From: Tillus elongatus
Lineage: Eukaryota > Arthropoda > Insecta > Coleoptera > Cleridae
DNA: 64,000 bases
Reading direction: 5' to 3'
Assembly: GCA_964006375.1 (NCBI GenBank)
Contig: OZ023265.1
Coordinates: 167,672,533 to 167,736,532 of the forward strand
Positions 39,625-50,584 of this stretch are shown piece by piece. Made by a program: the position numbers and the translations under genes. Below the pieces are notes generated by a model. That model did no database searches, was not told the DNA's origin, and worked only from the letters and a program-made list of their open reading frames with translations. Position 1 is the stretch's first letter. Each line of letters starts with the position of its first letter.

Positions 39625-40480
39625 GGTGATTCATAAGTGGTGACCAAAAATGAAACCACATGTTCTTTGTCAATTTTAGAGAGGGTATGTCCTATAAAAA
39701 AGTTTCCTATAATGCTTCATTAAAAAGATACAGGGTGTTGAAGTTGAATTTCAAAAAATAAAATTTCCCAATTTTTTAAAAAGTAGCACATATATTTTGC
39801 TGAAACTTCGCATGTGTAGGCTGCTATGTAAGGCGCGTATTCTACCATAACAATTGAATCGGCTAATCCAGCAGTGGCGCGCGTACCCACATGTCATTGG
39901 TTATCCCTCAAGAAAAAAACGGGCAAGCCAATGATTTTTTTTTTCATTTTTTGAATCTTACTTTCATTCGTGAACAAAATGACTCTCTTAATAATTTTCT
40001 GTACGACGCTTATTTTACGAGTAAGCAATGAATCAGGTAAGTGCTTTAGAGCACAGTTCATGATTTTTAACCAGTCGTTGTTTGGTAGAAAATCGCAATG
40101 ATACACTTTTATCAGGCCCATAGTAATTTATGTATTACAATAAATGTTCAAAAATGCCTCCATTGGCCTGAATACACGCACATCTTTTTAATATGGAAAA
40201 TTTAATGTCTTGAGGATTCATTGTTGCTTGAATATAACGAAAAGCATTATTTATCAATTGTTGTAGCTGCTCTTACATAGCAGCCTACACGTGCGAAGTT
40301 TCAGCAAAATATATGTGCTACTTTTTAAAAAATTGGGAAATTTTATTTTTTGAAATTCAACTTCAACACCCTGTATCTTTTTAATGAAGCATTAGAGGAA
40401 AAATTTTTATAGGTCATACCCTCTCTAAAATTGTTCAAAGAACATGGGGTTTCATTTTTGGTCACCACTTATGAATTACC

Positions 40481-40482
<2 letters not shown>
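39622..40482. mobile_element. mariner-type MITE nested in a TA array, long TIRs
   Basis: The left end CAGGGTGATTCATAAGTGGT continues TGACCAAAAATGAAACC. The right end is its inverse, ending ccacttatgaattaccctg. TA arrays lie on both sides. Inverted similarity extends about 210 bp (39622-39835 against 40262-40482), including CAGGGTGTTGAAGTTGAATT and GAAACTTCGCATGTGTAGG. The central 420 bp holds a minus-strand remnant (39894-40121) with no clear domain. About 860 bp in all. Probably a deletion derivative of a Tc1/mariner element. Confidence 0.85.

Positions 40483-40568
<86 letters not shown>
40483..40568. repeat. (TA)n microsatellite, right half of the split core
   Basis: Continues the TA array at 39549-39621 after the nested MITE. 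Confidence 0.95.
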
Positions 40569-40572
<4 letters not shown>

Positions 40573-41400
40573 GTGTGTTGTATGTATGTATCACACCGAT
40601 AACTCAAAAAATAATGGGCCGATTTTGACTAAATTTTGGTGAAGACCTTCCTTTTGCAAGTGGTTGGATAAGTTCGTTAGCCAGGAAAATCGGCCGAGGT
40701 TTTACCGGAAAATTTTGTGTTTTCTTTCGAAAAAAATGTCTCAGGAAATAACAACTATAGGTAAATTACCTACCAAAATTTAGCTCCGTAGCTCAAAAGA
40801 CAAAAAAGTTACAGGCATTTAAAGAAAAATAAATTGAGGTTTGCCTCTAAACGTCAAAGTCGCGATTTAAAACGTCAAAATTGGCAACATTTAGGCAAAG
40901 AACTTGAACCTAATACGGGCTATGGAAAGAAAACGTCTCAAGAAGGATGTTTTACAAACCCTGAAGCACAGCATAAGTAAACAGTCTTCTTATGCTGTGC
41001 CTGAAGTCTTAGTTTCAACCGTCATTGTCCTTCATTTTACTAAAGTGTTTCCAGAAAATTCATTTCAAATAGACCCTCTTTCTGATGCTTGGCAGTAGTC
41101 TCATCTATAGAGTTTATCGTTTAACGGTATATAATTTTTGTCGAATTTTCGTAAAAAATCAATAAAGCTCAATATATCCGTTATTATACAAGGTATGAAA
41201 AAAAAATTGTATACATCAATTATAGGGTGTCTTGAGCTACATCTTAAAACATTATTTCCACAATCACAGGATGGCCCATAAGTCGTTGGTGATACAATTA
41301 TTATTATTTTTCTTTTTTTTTTTTCTAGTCGAACACGCCTTATGTTATTGCATTTTTGCATTTTCCATCGGAATATAACGCATGTTTGTAAGAAAAGAAA

Positions 41401-41703
41401 GTACGGACGCAACAAGTGCGTTAAGGTAGTGAATTCTGATTAAATATGAAGCATTTTCCTATTAACCTATAAGGCAGACCAAAAAACGGTTTTTTCGGGA
41501 ACACTTTAAGTTTCCTTTCGGAAATTTTTGTACGTTTTCAAACAATAAAGTTATTTTGATGAAACATGACACATTGTTTCTACTATATAGGTTATACTCG
41601 TAACCAAATTTGATGCCTACTTTCTTAAAAAAAAAACACACATATTTGCCATTAAAAACATTTTAATGAAAATTCACTACAATGACGCACTTGCTGCGTC
41701 CAG
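41401..41703. repeat. terminal palindrome of the long form
   Basis: GGACGCAACAAGTGCGTTAA then GGTAGTGAATT at the left end is the inverse of AATTCACTACAATGACGCAC then TTGCTGCGTCC at the right end. The arms are about 32 bp around a 240-bp centre. An equivalent unit lies at 60851-61168 in opposite orientation. The centre encodes nothing. Confidence 0.75.
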
Positions 41704-41924
41704 ACTTTTTACATTCTTAAATGATACTCAACAAGATAGGACACCTCCTCAAACTAAAATCGTCTTTTCAAAGTTTTTGTTGAACGATTCCAGAGAAGAT
41801 GAATCTCCAAAACACATCTCTATTCGAATAATTTGATATGTACCTACTTAATATAGACATTTTCTTCTTAGAGGGGAGTAGGTTATTCTTAGTAAAAAAA
41901 ATGGAAGCCAGATACCCATACAAA
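41704..41924. other. non-coding stretch
   Basis: AT-rich; no feature recognised before the LINE begins. Confidence 0.4.
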
Positions 41925-43998
41925 TGGAGAACGTCTACAAAACCCTCGGGAAATGCCGCTGCTTGGAGCTCACCAGGGCACTTCTAGAAGTAACAGCATG
42001 TGAGTCGGTAGTGGCCACGGGAGGATTTACAAGCCCGGGGGTGGAAACTATGGAAGTTTTACTACAGACGCACTTGCCCTGCTGCAACATAATAAACCAA
42101 TCACCTCCGGACTGAGAAAACTCAGAAAAAGAGGCGCCGTACAGGCGGGAATCTAGAGTAGACTGGACAGTCGCTAAAGAGGTGGTTACCTGGAGCAAAA
42201 TCAGATGGGCCATTAACAGCTTTAAGTCATTCAAATCCCCGGGATTCGATGGAATAATGCCCATCGTGCTCCGACGGGGTATAGGCATACTGGCACCGGC
42301 ACCTACCCTCATTATGAGGGCCAGCCTTCCTCTGGGTTACGAGGGCATGGAGACTAGCCAGGGGTGTATTCTTTCTAAACATGGGCGTCCAACAGACCAG
42401 GCAAAGTCCCTGAGGCCAATAAGTCTCATGTCCGTCTTGCTAAAACAATGGAAAAACTGCTCGACGGGCACAATAGCGGCGGTGTACTGGAAGCATATCC
42501 CCTACAAGGCGGACAATATGCATACAGAGCAGGAGTCTTAACAGAAACAGCACTGCACCAACTGGTGCTGAAACTGAAGAATACGCTGGAGAACAGGGAG
42601 GTGGCGTTGGGGGCTTTCCTAGACATAGAGGGGGGCCTTCAGCAACACCTCATTCGGATCGGTACTGGCAGCTGTCAGGAAACGGGGAATAGAGGAGACC
42701 TGCTGCAGGTGGATCGGTTCCGTGCTCAGGGACAGGGCGGTGTTCATCTCACTCGCGGGAAGGACCCTACTGGCGGAGGTCGCGGCGGGGTGTCCGCAGG
42801 GGAGCGTTCTGTCTCCCCTGCTCTGGTGCCTAGTTATGGACGGCCTGCTAGGGAGGCTCTTGAGAGGGGGGTACGAGGTACAGGGCTATGCGGACGACAT
42901 TGTCATCATAGTCTGAGGAAACGTTACACAGTCAGTGTAGGAGCGCATGCACACACCACTGAAAGTGGTGGAAAAGTAAACGGTAGGATGAGGGCTCTGG
43001 GTGATCCCCGAGAAAGCAACCGGCATACCGTTTACGAAGAGTAGGAAGTGGGAGAGCCACAGAACTCTAACTTTATACGGTAGAAACATCCCAATGGCCA
43101 GGGAGGTAAAATATCTTGGGGTCGCATTGGACTCTAAGTTAACCTGGAATGGTCACTTTAAAAAAATTGTGCGGGGGGAGTTATGACCCTAGGCGTTACT
43201 AGGCGGCTATATGGAAAAACGTGGGGACTAAGACCTAGTATGGCTACACCAACAAGCGGGTCCTCATAGCCACAGATAGCCAGGCAGCCTTAAGACCCTA
43301 AGTTGCCCACGGGCAAATTCCAGCCTGGTAAGCAAATGCCGAGACGAAACGAGCGACCTGGCTGGGCAGAATGAGGTCACCCTCATCTGGGTGCCGGTCA
43401 CTCGGAGGTCAAAGGCAATGAAGAAACTGACAGTCTCGCGAAGAGAGGGTCAGCAGAACCATTTATGGGACCAGAATCGGTCCTGGGCGTGACAAAGTGC
43501 ACTGCCAAGGGATCTATTAAATCGTGGGTCAGAAACGAACAGAAGGTGTACTGGGCAGACTGTCCAGGGCATAGACATGGGAAGTCAGTAATTGAAGAAC
43601 CCAGTTCAAAGAGAGCTGTGGAGCTGCTAAATCTTAGCAGAGGACAGCTCAGGAACATAACACGACTCTTGACGGGGCACATGTCCGTCAAGAAATACCT
43701 GCATAAAATGGGGCGGTTCGAGGGGGACCCGGCATGCAGACTCTGCGGCGAGGGGGAGGAATCAGCCCAACACATATTGTGCGAGTGTAAACCTCTGAGC
43801 CGCAAAAGACCACTGTTCTACGGTCAGCCTAAACCGGAGACAGAGCAATATAAAACTTCACCCTACCAATTGCTGTGTAGACTAGTTCAAGGCACAGTGA
43901 TTTTGGAATGGGTGGAGTAGAAAAACAAAGGGCATGCACAATAAGCCGAAGGCTGTGGTGCTATTGGGGCGGCAAAAACGCGGAAGAGCCCTAAGGGA
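41925..43998 (+). pseudogene. GC-rich LINE copy, RT to 3' end, with internal deletion
   Basis: This copy begins further upstream than the one at 28815. It shows early RT motifs (IRWAINSFKSFKSPGFDGIMP near 42195-42260, LRPISL near 42410, FLDIEG near 42620), then GCPQGSVLSPLLW and YADDIVIIV (42722-42916). At 43243 the sequence jumps from RPSM to the RNase H region, a deletion of about 600 bp relative to 29394-29995. The rest (43465-43920) is open to the stop, with the zinc knuckle CRLCGEGEESAQHILCEC. Many frameshifts and stops. The 3' end is an A run near 43998. Confidence 0.88.
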
Positions 43999-44620
43999 GA
44001 AAAAAAGGACGTTTTATAAGGAACAGCTTATAATTGATGCCGTCATTTTAAACCAAACACAAAAGAAACAACAAAACCTCTACAAATATCTATATTGACC
44101 ACATGTAAAAAAATTGCCAGGTATATCCTGAGATACAATAACTTCTCAAAACAATATTGAAAATACATATACTTGGTAAAAAAGTGAAGAGACCAAGAGG
44201 AAAATTTCTGGAAAACTTTGTCAAATCAATGAAATGCTGAATTACAATAAATCGAAAAGAACCGCTGTGGACAAAGAATCATGGTAGAGACGACAAGGCG
44301 ACATCGTCCCTAGAATGTGATGATGATGGCTCGTCAATCCGAACGTGCACACTGTCAATGGACTGACTGTCGAGTTTCGTGCCATGTGCAGAAAAAATTA
44401 TAGTATTGCTGTGTACACAAATAATTTACACTTATTCGCGAGTAAATATTTAGTTAAAACTTATAGATTATGTTGTGAACTGCAAACACGTGGAGAAACT
44501 AGAATTCCGTTAATTAGCTGTTATTAGCCGATACGGAATCTTTTCGTACTAAATAACAATAAAGGGAAATACGAGGTGCGTTCAAAATGCTTGCGTAATT
44601 TTGTTATGGAAATATTTCCA
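43999..44620. other. non-coding stretch, possible LINE tail
   Basis: A short frame near 44250-44320 (KESW then TTRRHR) recalls the end of some LINE ORFs, but it is too short to assign. Nothing else was recognised. Confidence 0.3.
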
Positions 44621-44674
44621 AGGTAAAAAAGAACATAACAAGGCTATGCTCCAGACTGAATTTTTATTAAGTAA

Positions 44675-44721
44675 AAGCCCTACGCGTTTCGGCCCATTAA
44701 TCTGGCCATCATCAGGGGCTT
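44675..44721 (-). ncRNA. hammerhead ribozyme motif, left pseudo-LTR
   Basis: On the minus strand, stem I AAGCCC pairs with GGGCTT and surrounds the core CTGATGA ... GAAA. Stem II pairs GGCC with GGCC, with a bulged U before it and a bulged G. Stem III is the palindrome ACGCGT, and the predicted cut follows GTA. Hammerheads of this minimal kind are established in Penelope-like elements of many eukaryotes. Sense relative to the RT gene, lying downstream of it. Confidence 0.7.
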
Positions 44722-45575
44722 TCTGAAACATTACAAAAAGGTGGTTGTGTCAGAAACAAAGTCTCTGGTAGGTCGGCAAGTATCACACGATACCCGCTGT
44801 TACAGAATTCTAAACAGTCTTACAAGCAAAGTCTAAAAACACAAACTATAGTCAAAGCTAACATTCTCTACAACAAATTACACTAATAAAATCAAAGCTA
44901 AAAGCTAAAAGTTAAGAAGTTAAAAACATCAAATGTCCAAAGCTCAGTCGAGGCACCTTCAAGCAGCAAAAATAGCAATGCAAAAGCAGTGAAAGTTAGC
45001 AAAACAGGTAGAAACCCGTGTAAATTAAGATTTAAAAAATGCAATGACACACTACAATGTAAGGTCTCTAAACAACTAAAGAAGCTGCAAAGGCAGGCTG
45101 CACAACCAGAGCCGAACTTTCAGAGAAAATACTGAGTTAAAACCTATGATACCCAATAAAAGTAAAACAAAATGGTCAAAAACACTTACGTTCTGTTTTT
45201 TATATAACAAGAACTGGACTTTACAATAAATCTATCATCGTGGCTATTTTCATCCACTGTCGCTTTTGTTTCCTTGCACTATATGGGTGAAGGCGGAATT
45301 AGAAACATTAAAACCTCAAATTACAGCAATGGACAAACGGCGATACAAATAAAATTTCGCATTTGAAATGGAGGACGATTAAAAGCCGAATATCTGAATA
45401 GAACAGGAGGGGACAAACAAATGAGCTACGACTTTAAGCTAAAAGTGACAAGTGACTGACAAGTGACAGACGAAATGACACCTGACATTTAACTCAGCCG
45501 TGCCGAGCAGCACAGAACACGTAACATTTCCGAGCTCCTTGACTCCACAGAATACTTTTTTCACTGTAGATGGCA

Positions 45576-46885
45576 CTAGTCAAGTATATTTCTATAAATT
45601 GGTGGAAAGTTAATTTCACTAGTATTAGAAGCATTTATAACAGTGTTGTTGGAGCTGTAGGTGCATCTGTAGATTTCCATCTCTTCAAGGACGAACTGTT
45701 CAGTACCAAATGTGGATGGGTGAAGGATTTTAACATTGTTTTCCTTGTCAAAGACATGACCAGTCTCTCTGAGGTGGCGACCAAAAGCTGAAGTGACATT
45801 ATCAGCATTGTTTCTGCTCCTGAAATGTTCTGAAATTATGGTGTTTAAGGATCTCCCAGTTCTGCCAATGTACACAGTGTTGCAATCAGGATCTCCACAG
45901 CTAAGGCAATAAACTCCTGACTTCTTCAAGACGGGGATGTCGTCTTTATTGTGAACTAACATCTTGTTCAGTGTGTTCTTAGATTTGTAAGCAAATTTTA
46001 GATTTTCTCTCTTCAAGACTTTTGTGATGGCATTAGTAATGTGTCCACAATATGTCAACGGAAAATAGCAAGTCTTGTCAGCTTGAGATGCTGGAATGAC
46101 TGAGCTGTCTTCTCTTAGAATTTGGTGACTTTTCTTCCTGATCAGTCTATCGACAATGGTGATAGGATAATCGTTGTTAGTGGCTAGTTGTTTGATAATA
46201 TTTAGCTCATTATCAAACTTTATCTGTGACATAGGGATTCTAAAAAGTCTGTCTATCGAAAACCTCAAGGACGCCAGTTTATGAGAAACGTGATGACATG
46301 ATTTGAATGGAATTAAGTGGTCTGTTTGGGTTGGTTTTCTGTAAATTTCGAATTCAATGTTGTTGATTGATCTAGTCAATTTTAGGTCTAAAAAGCTAAT
46401 GGAACCATTTTCTTCCAACTCCATAGTAAAGTTTATGTTGACATGTAAGCTGTTTGGCCAAGTCAAGAAATGATGTAGCTGCTCTGTGGGACCCGACCAG
46501 ACAACAAGTATCTCATCTACGTAACGTGTCCAGGATGAGATAAAGTCTTTAAACGGATTATAATCCTTGAAAATAAGATCCTTTTCGAAAAAGGTCATGA
46601 AGACCTCTGCACAGAGGGGGGACAAAGGGTTACCCATGGGAAGGCCATCCTTCTGCATGAATATTTGATTATTGAAGGAGAAGAAGTTCTGTTCAAGACA
46701 AACCTTGACCAAAGCATTCAAAGCCCTCTGCACATCTATACCAAGTGAAGAAGATGCAATCAGATTTCTGAGTATGAGTAGTGTCTGTTTTACCGGAACA
46801 CTGGTGAAAAGATTGGAAACGTCGAACGAAACCAACACCGAAGTGTTATTTATTGGGACATCTCTAAGTCTGTCGACCTGTTTTG
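45576..46885 (-). pseudogene. Penelope-like RT plus GIY-YIG endonuclease, N-terminally truncated
   Basis: The frame is open from the pseudo-LTR border (46885); the first Met is at 46838. RT motif A is SFDVSNLFTSVP, motif B is KDGLPMGNPLSPL. The catalytic motif C reads YVDEIL, with Glu in place of the second Asp of Y-x-D-D. From about residue 335 the GIY-YIG nuclease follows: GVYCLSCGDPDC, then VYIGRTGRSL, and the SEHFRSR and FGRHLRETGH helices. A cysteine pair before it (CLSCGDPDC) is typical of Penelope. The RT fingers before motif A are missing. No stop interrupts the remaining 420 residues. The start of the protein and the YVDE change make activity doubtful. Confidence 0.88.
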
Positions 46886-47156
46886 GTAACTTTCACTGCT
46901 TTTGCATTGCTATTTTTGCTGCTTGGAGGTGCCTCGACTGAGCTTTGGACATTTGATGTTTTTAACTTCTTAACTTTTAGCTTTGATTTTATTAGTGTAA
47001 TTTGTTGTAGAGAATGTTAGCTTTGACTATAGTTTGTGTCTTTAGACTTTGCTTGTAAGACTGTTTAGAATTCTGTAACAGCGGGTATCGTGTGATACTT
47101 GCCGACCTACCAGAGACTTTGTTTCTGACACAACCACCTTTTTGTAATGTTTCAGG

Positions 47157-47203
47157 AAGCCCCTGATGATGGCCAGATTTATGGGCCGAAACGCGTAGGG
47201 CTT
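47157..47203 (+). ncRNA. hammerhead ribozyme motif, right pseudo-LTR
   Basis: Stem I is AAGCCC (47157-47162) with GGGCTT (47198-47203). The core is CTGATGA (47163-47169) and GAAA (47188-47191). Stem II pairs GGCC with GGCC around AGATTTATG, with a bulged U. Stem III is the palindrome ACGCGT; the predicted cut follows A at 47197. It is the inverted partner of 44675-44721 and differs only in the stem II loop. Confidence 0.7.
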
Positions 47204-47262
47204 TTACTTAATAAAAATTCAGTCTGGAGCATAGCCTTGTTCTGTTTTTTTTTTACCTTAGA

Positions 47263-47634
47263 AATATGTCTAACCCAGACTTTGTGACGTTCAGAAATTA
47301 CATTTGTTATGGAACTTTTGTTCTATATTAGGTAGAGTAAGTGAAACTATACATTCTGTTTTACCGAATCTGTTGTCAAAATTTAAAATAACATATTTCC
47401 GCTCTCTGCCCTGGAAAATTACTAGAAAATATTCAACGCAACCCTGAACACCACACTTCCCAAAACGTTGTGCAGGATGTCAGTAGTCTCAAGGAATACT
47501 GATTTTTGTATAGCCTTATTATAAGTGTTGTATAAGACCATAAGACCCAGTGGCTTCATGTTCTCCAAAAGATTCTAATGAAGGTAGCACACCAGTTGAT
47601 GACAAAACTATGGGGATCACTTAGCCACCCTCTT
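47263..47634. other. non-coding stretch
   Basis: No gene or repeat recognised. Confidence 0.4.
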
Positions 47635-47826
47635 GCCCAATTACACAAAGCTTGATTAAATATTTAACGGCCGGTTAGTTAATCAAGGCTTCAGATGACC
47701 AATCACAGCTTCAATATATTTGGTTGTCATGGCAAAAACCCGAATTATACTCTGTGATTGGACGTCTGAAGCTTTGATTAACTAACCGGCCGTTAAATAT
47801 TTAATCGAGCTTTGTGAAACTGGGAA
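47635..47826. mobile_element. 192-bp MITE with TIRs of about 75 bp
   Basis: CCCAATTACACAAAGCTTGA at the left is the inverse of tcgagctttgtgaaactggg at the right. The arms continue through AAATATTTAACGGCCGGTTA and end at CCAATCACA, leaving a loop of about 45 bp. No ORF. The superfamily is not clear because no unambiguous target duplication was found at the borders. Confidence 0.8.
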
Positions 47827-47934
47827 TATGTCTTTCACTGCCTGTCACTATGTGTGTTACAGACAAAGACTTAAGTTTTTTGGCGCAAAAAGGTCAAGAA
47901 TAGCCAGAAAAAAATACTTTGAAAGTTTGATAAC

Positions 47935-48640
47935 TTTTCCTCTTAAAACGTCAAAGTCGCGATTTGAAACGTCAAAACTGGCAACTTTTAGGCAAAGAAC
48001 CTGAAACTAATACGGGCTATGTAGAGAAAATGTTGCAAGAAATGTGTTTTACAAATTCTTAGGTTTCAGCTTCAACCGTCATCGTCCTTCATTTCACTAA
48101 AATGTTTCCCGAAAATCAATTTCAAATAAATCCTTTCTCAGATGCTTTAGCAGTAGTTTTAGTTATAAAGTTTATGGTTCAATTTTCTATAATTTTTAGC
48201 AAATTTTCTTACATGAAATTCGCTATTGAGATGCCGTGACTTTTGAATTTTAAAAAGATTTTTTCAATTGAGCGCAAACTAGGTCCCCATGACCCATATT
48301 CGGGGTTAGTTTCAGTTTTTATCTGTTTACATATATAGAGGGTAGTGCATTTATACGGTAAAGCTCAATATTACTGTTATTCTGCAAGATACGAGAAACG
48401 ATTGTATACGTTAATTATAGGGTGTCTTGAGCTACATCTTAAAAAAATTATTTCTACAATCGCAGGGTAGCCCATAAGTTGTTGGTGATACAAATTTTCT
48501 TCTTTTTTTAATCGAACATACCTTATATTATTGCTTTTTGCATATTGCATCTAAATATAATGCATGTTTTTAAGAAAATAATTTGGGGCGCAGCAAGTGT
48601 GTTATGGTAGCGAATTTTCATTAAATGCTTCAAATTTAAA
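47935..48640 (+). repeat. (TA)n-core family, rearranged long-form fragments
   Basis: Three blocks occur. 47940-48195 matches the long-form middle (AAACGTCAAAGTCGCGATTT). 48196-48345 is a hairpin end (ACTTTTGAATTTT, GAGCGCAAACTAGGTCCCCA). 48350-48605 is the long-form end (GGGTGTCTTGAGCTACATCT), finishing with GGCGCAGCAAGTGTG at 48590. A hairpin end in the middle suggests insertion of one copy in another, or template switching. Confidence 0.65.
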
Positions 48641-48889
48641 TAGCTGCAATTTGAGCGGCCTCTTATAAAAAATTATTTCGACAATCACAGTCGTTGGCGA
48701 TGCAAATTTTCTTTTTTAAATCGGACACCCCCTTATATTATTGCATTTTCCATCGAATTGTAATGCATGTTTGTTTTTGAGTTATTTCAACTTGCAACTT
48801 TTCACATTTTTGGCACATCAAAAATTGTGATACGGCGTTTTTACCAACAAAAATCGGAGTCTGATGCAAATGACGCATTCAGAGCGGTT

Positions 48890-49331
48890 TATATTAGTGT
48901 TTTTTTTTATTTTAAAAAAATTCACTAATAGAGAGGTATCGATGGTGAGACTTTGGAAACATTTTTTCAAATGAGCGCGAACTAGGACCTTTAGAATCAA
49001 TATCCTCGGTCAGTTTCAATTTGTATATGTGTCCAACCCATAACTCAAAAAATAACTAACCGATTTGGATTGAACTTGGCAAGTGCCTTTCTTTTAATAA
49101 TGGCTTGGATCCAGGAAAATCGGACAAGGTTTTCCGGGAAAATTATGAGTTTTCTTTCGAAAAAAAATTTTTTCTCCGTAATTACAAAGCTATTTTAATA
49201 AAATTTGGTGGATATGTTGCTTTGGGAAAGATCTTACTACATACCAAAATTCAACTTTCTAAGATATTTATAGAAAATTGAGTTATTCAAATTTGAAGCA
49301 TTTAATGAAAATTCACTACCATGGTGCGTCC
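48890..49331 (+). repeat. (TA)n-core family, short form without a TA array
   Basis: The hairpin end (ttattttaaaaaaattcact), GATGGTGAGACTTTGGAAAC, GCGAACTAGGACC, then GTCAGTTTCAATTTGTATATG in place of the TA array, then ATAACTCAAAAAATAACTAA, GGTTTTCCGGGAAAAT, and the 3' end AATTCACTACCATGGTGC. About 440 bp, so a TA array is not essential to the family. Confidence 0.75.
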
Positions 49332-49399
49332 CGAACGTTTTATTTCATGAAAAAATGGGAATGCCATGCACCGGGCGCTCTCAAATAGTGACTGAATTT

Positions 49400-49718
49400 A
49401 AAAAAAATTAAACTGTTGTAACTCAATTGTTTCAAATATAACAGTCTGTATTTTGTGTTTCAGAAGTAAGGGCATAGTAAGAAATGTTTAATAAGTTATT
49501 TAAAAAAATGTTTTCGGATTTTCGTGGAAAAATTGTAAATTTTTACGTAAAAATTTTTTTTTGGTAATTTTGTCGAAAAGCTTATTTGATGAAATATGGT
49601 ACATTGTTTCTACTATATATAGGTTATACTGGCAACCAAATTTCATTAAAAAATACATATTTGCTACTAAAAACATTTTTATGAAAATTCGCTACCATAA
49701 CGCACTTGCTGCGTCCAG
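49400..49718 (+). repeat. (TA)n-core family, 3' fragment
   Basis: Ends with AAAATTCGCTACCATAACGC and ACTTGCTGCGTCCAGAC, including the perfect stem-loop ACGCA-CTTGC-TGCGT. Internal sequence matches the centre of 41401-41703 (CATTGTTTCTACTATATA and GGTTATACTGGCAACC). Confidence 0.7.
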
Positions 49719-50584
49719 ACCTTTTGTTCTATCATTGTTAATAACACCTCTTGCTTCTTGAGTTAGTGAGCACATAAAAATAATGTGGTTTAAGTCCGCT
49801 ATCGTTTGATTTATGTCAATTTGACCTACATGTTTATGATTCTCTAAATTATATCATAATACATATGCCGTGTTGACTCTTTTGAGCTTTCATCCCCCTT
49901 CTTTTATTAAACAGGCATATAATACATACGCCTACTTAAAAGCATCAGATCCCACCCACAGCCAATCAGAGTACACGCCCACAAACGACGGACACGCGTT
50001 GCTCACTCCAATTTCCTTAGGCACACCCACAGCATTGGCTTGACCAATCAGACATGCCATGCCCACTCCAGTTTTCTTTGGCACACCCATAGCATCGGCT
50101 TGACCAATCAGAATATGTCAAAATTTAGAAACGACATTATTCAATCCGGGTAATTTTAAATTAACCATAAGAAGTAATAATGTTTTAAATATTAGAATGA
50201 TTCTGTCGGTACTCAATTAAAATTAATTATAATTTATTTAGTGAAACAGACTGACGACTTTTACAAACATTTATTAGGACTGTATGACTGGTTTCGCTAA
50301 ACAGTATTCGCATCACGTACCATCTATAGATAATGCAGCTAGCGTCTAGTGAAACCCATCATAGATTTGTTTCTAATTGATTTTGTCTTCAAATATAGGG
50401 ATAAAATAATGTTTTTCGTAACAAAAAAGGTCAAATTAAAATATAACAATTGAAGGTGCCCCCTGCTTTGTCGGTCACATTTGCTCATATGTATCAACAT
50501 CATTTCGCAACATTTTTTGCTTATAGTTTCACATTCTTTGGACGTCAGTCAACCGTTACATACCCGGATACAGGGCCTGTGTAA
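49719..50584. other. non-coding stretch with a 60-bp tandem repeat
   Basis: Two 60-bp units, 49993-50052 and 50053-50112, share CACTCCA and GGCACACCCA and end in GGCTTGACCAATCAGA. A third related CCAATCAGA lies at 49972. CCAATCA is the NF-Y consensus, so this could be promoter-like, but no gene starts nearby. The remainder shows nothing recognisable. Confidence 0.5.

Larger units (their letters stand above)
39419..41703 (+). repeat. (TA)n-core repeat family, long form, with nested MITE
   Basis: The 5' end is the hairpin TTAGTGAATTTT / AAAATTCACTAA, then ACTTTTGAATATTGAAAA and the TA array. The array is split by a MITE (39622-40482) and resumes at 40483-40568. Then come the conserved blocks ATAACTCAAAAAATAATGGG, AAACGTCAAAGTCGCGATTT and GGGTGTCTTGAGCTACATCT. 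The last 300 bp (41401-41703) form a separate palindrome, ending with AATTCACTACAATGACGCAC and TTGCTGCGTCC. A 35-bp stem-loop (cacagcataag/cttatgctgtg) at 40967-41000 is unique to this copy. No ORF. Confidence 0.8.
44622..47262 (-). mobile_element. Penelope-like element with inverted pseudo-LTRs
   Basis: One central ORF (RT plus GIY-YIG) is flanked by inverted repeats of about 375 bp, 44622-45005 and 46886-47262, which share GGTAGGTCGGCAAGTATCAC and CTCAGTCGAGGCACCT. Each repeat carries a hammerhead motif near its outer end. Inverted pseudo-LTRs are a known Penelope arrangement. The ORF runs straight into the right repeat, so the N-terminal part of the RT is missing. The arms differ at only a few positions, for example gggctttctg against gcttcctga. 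Confidence 0.9.

Noticed and set aside
49919..50112. CCAAT repeats as the promoter of the MADF gene at 50911
   Set aside because: They lie outside the Harbinger element (starting at 50585) and were joined to it only by insertion.
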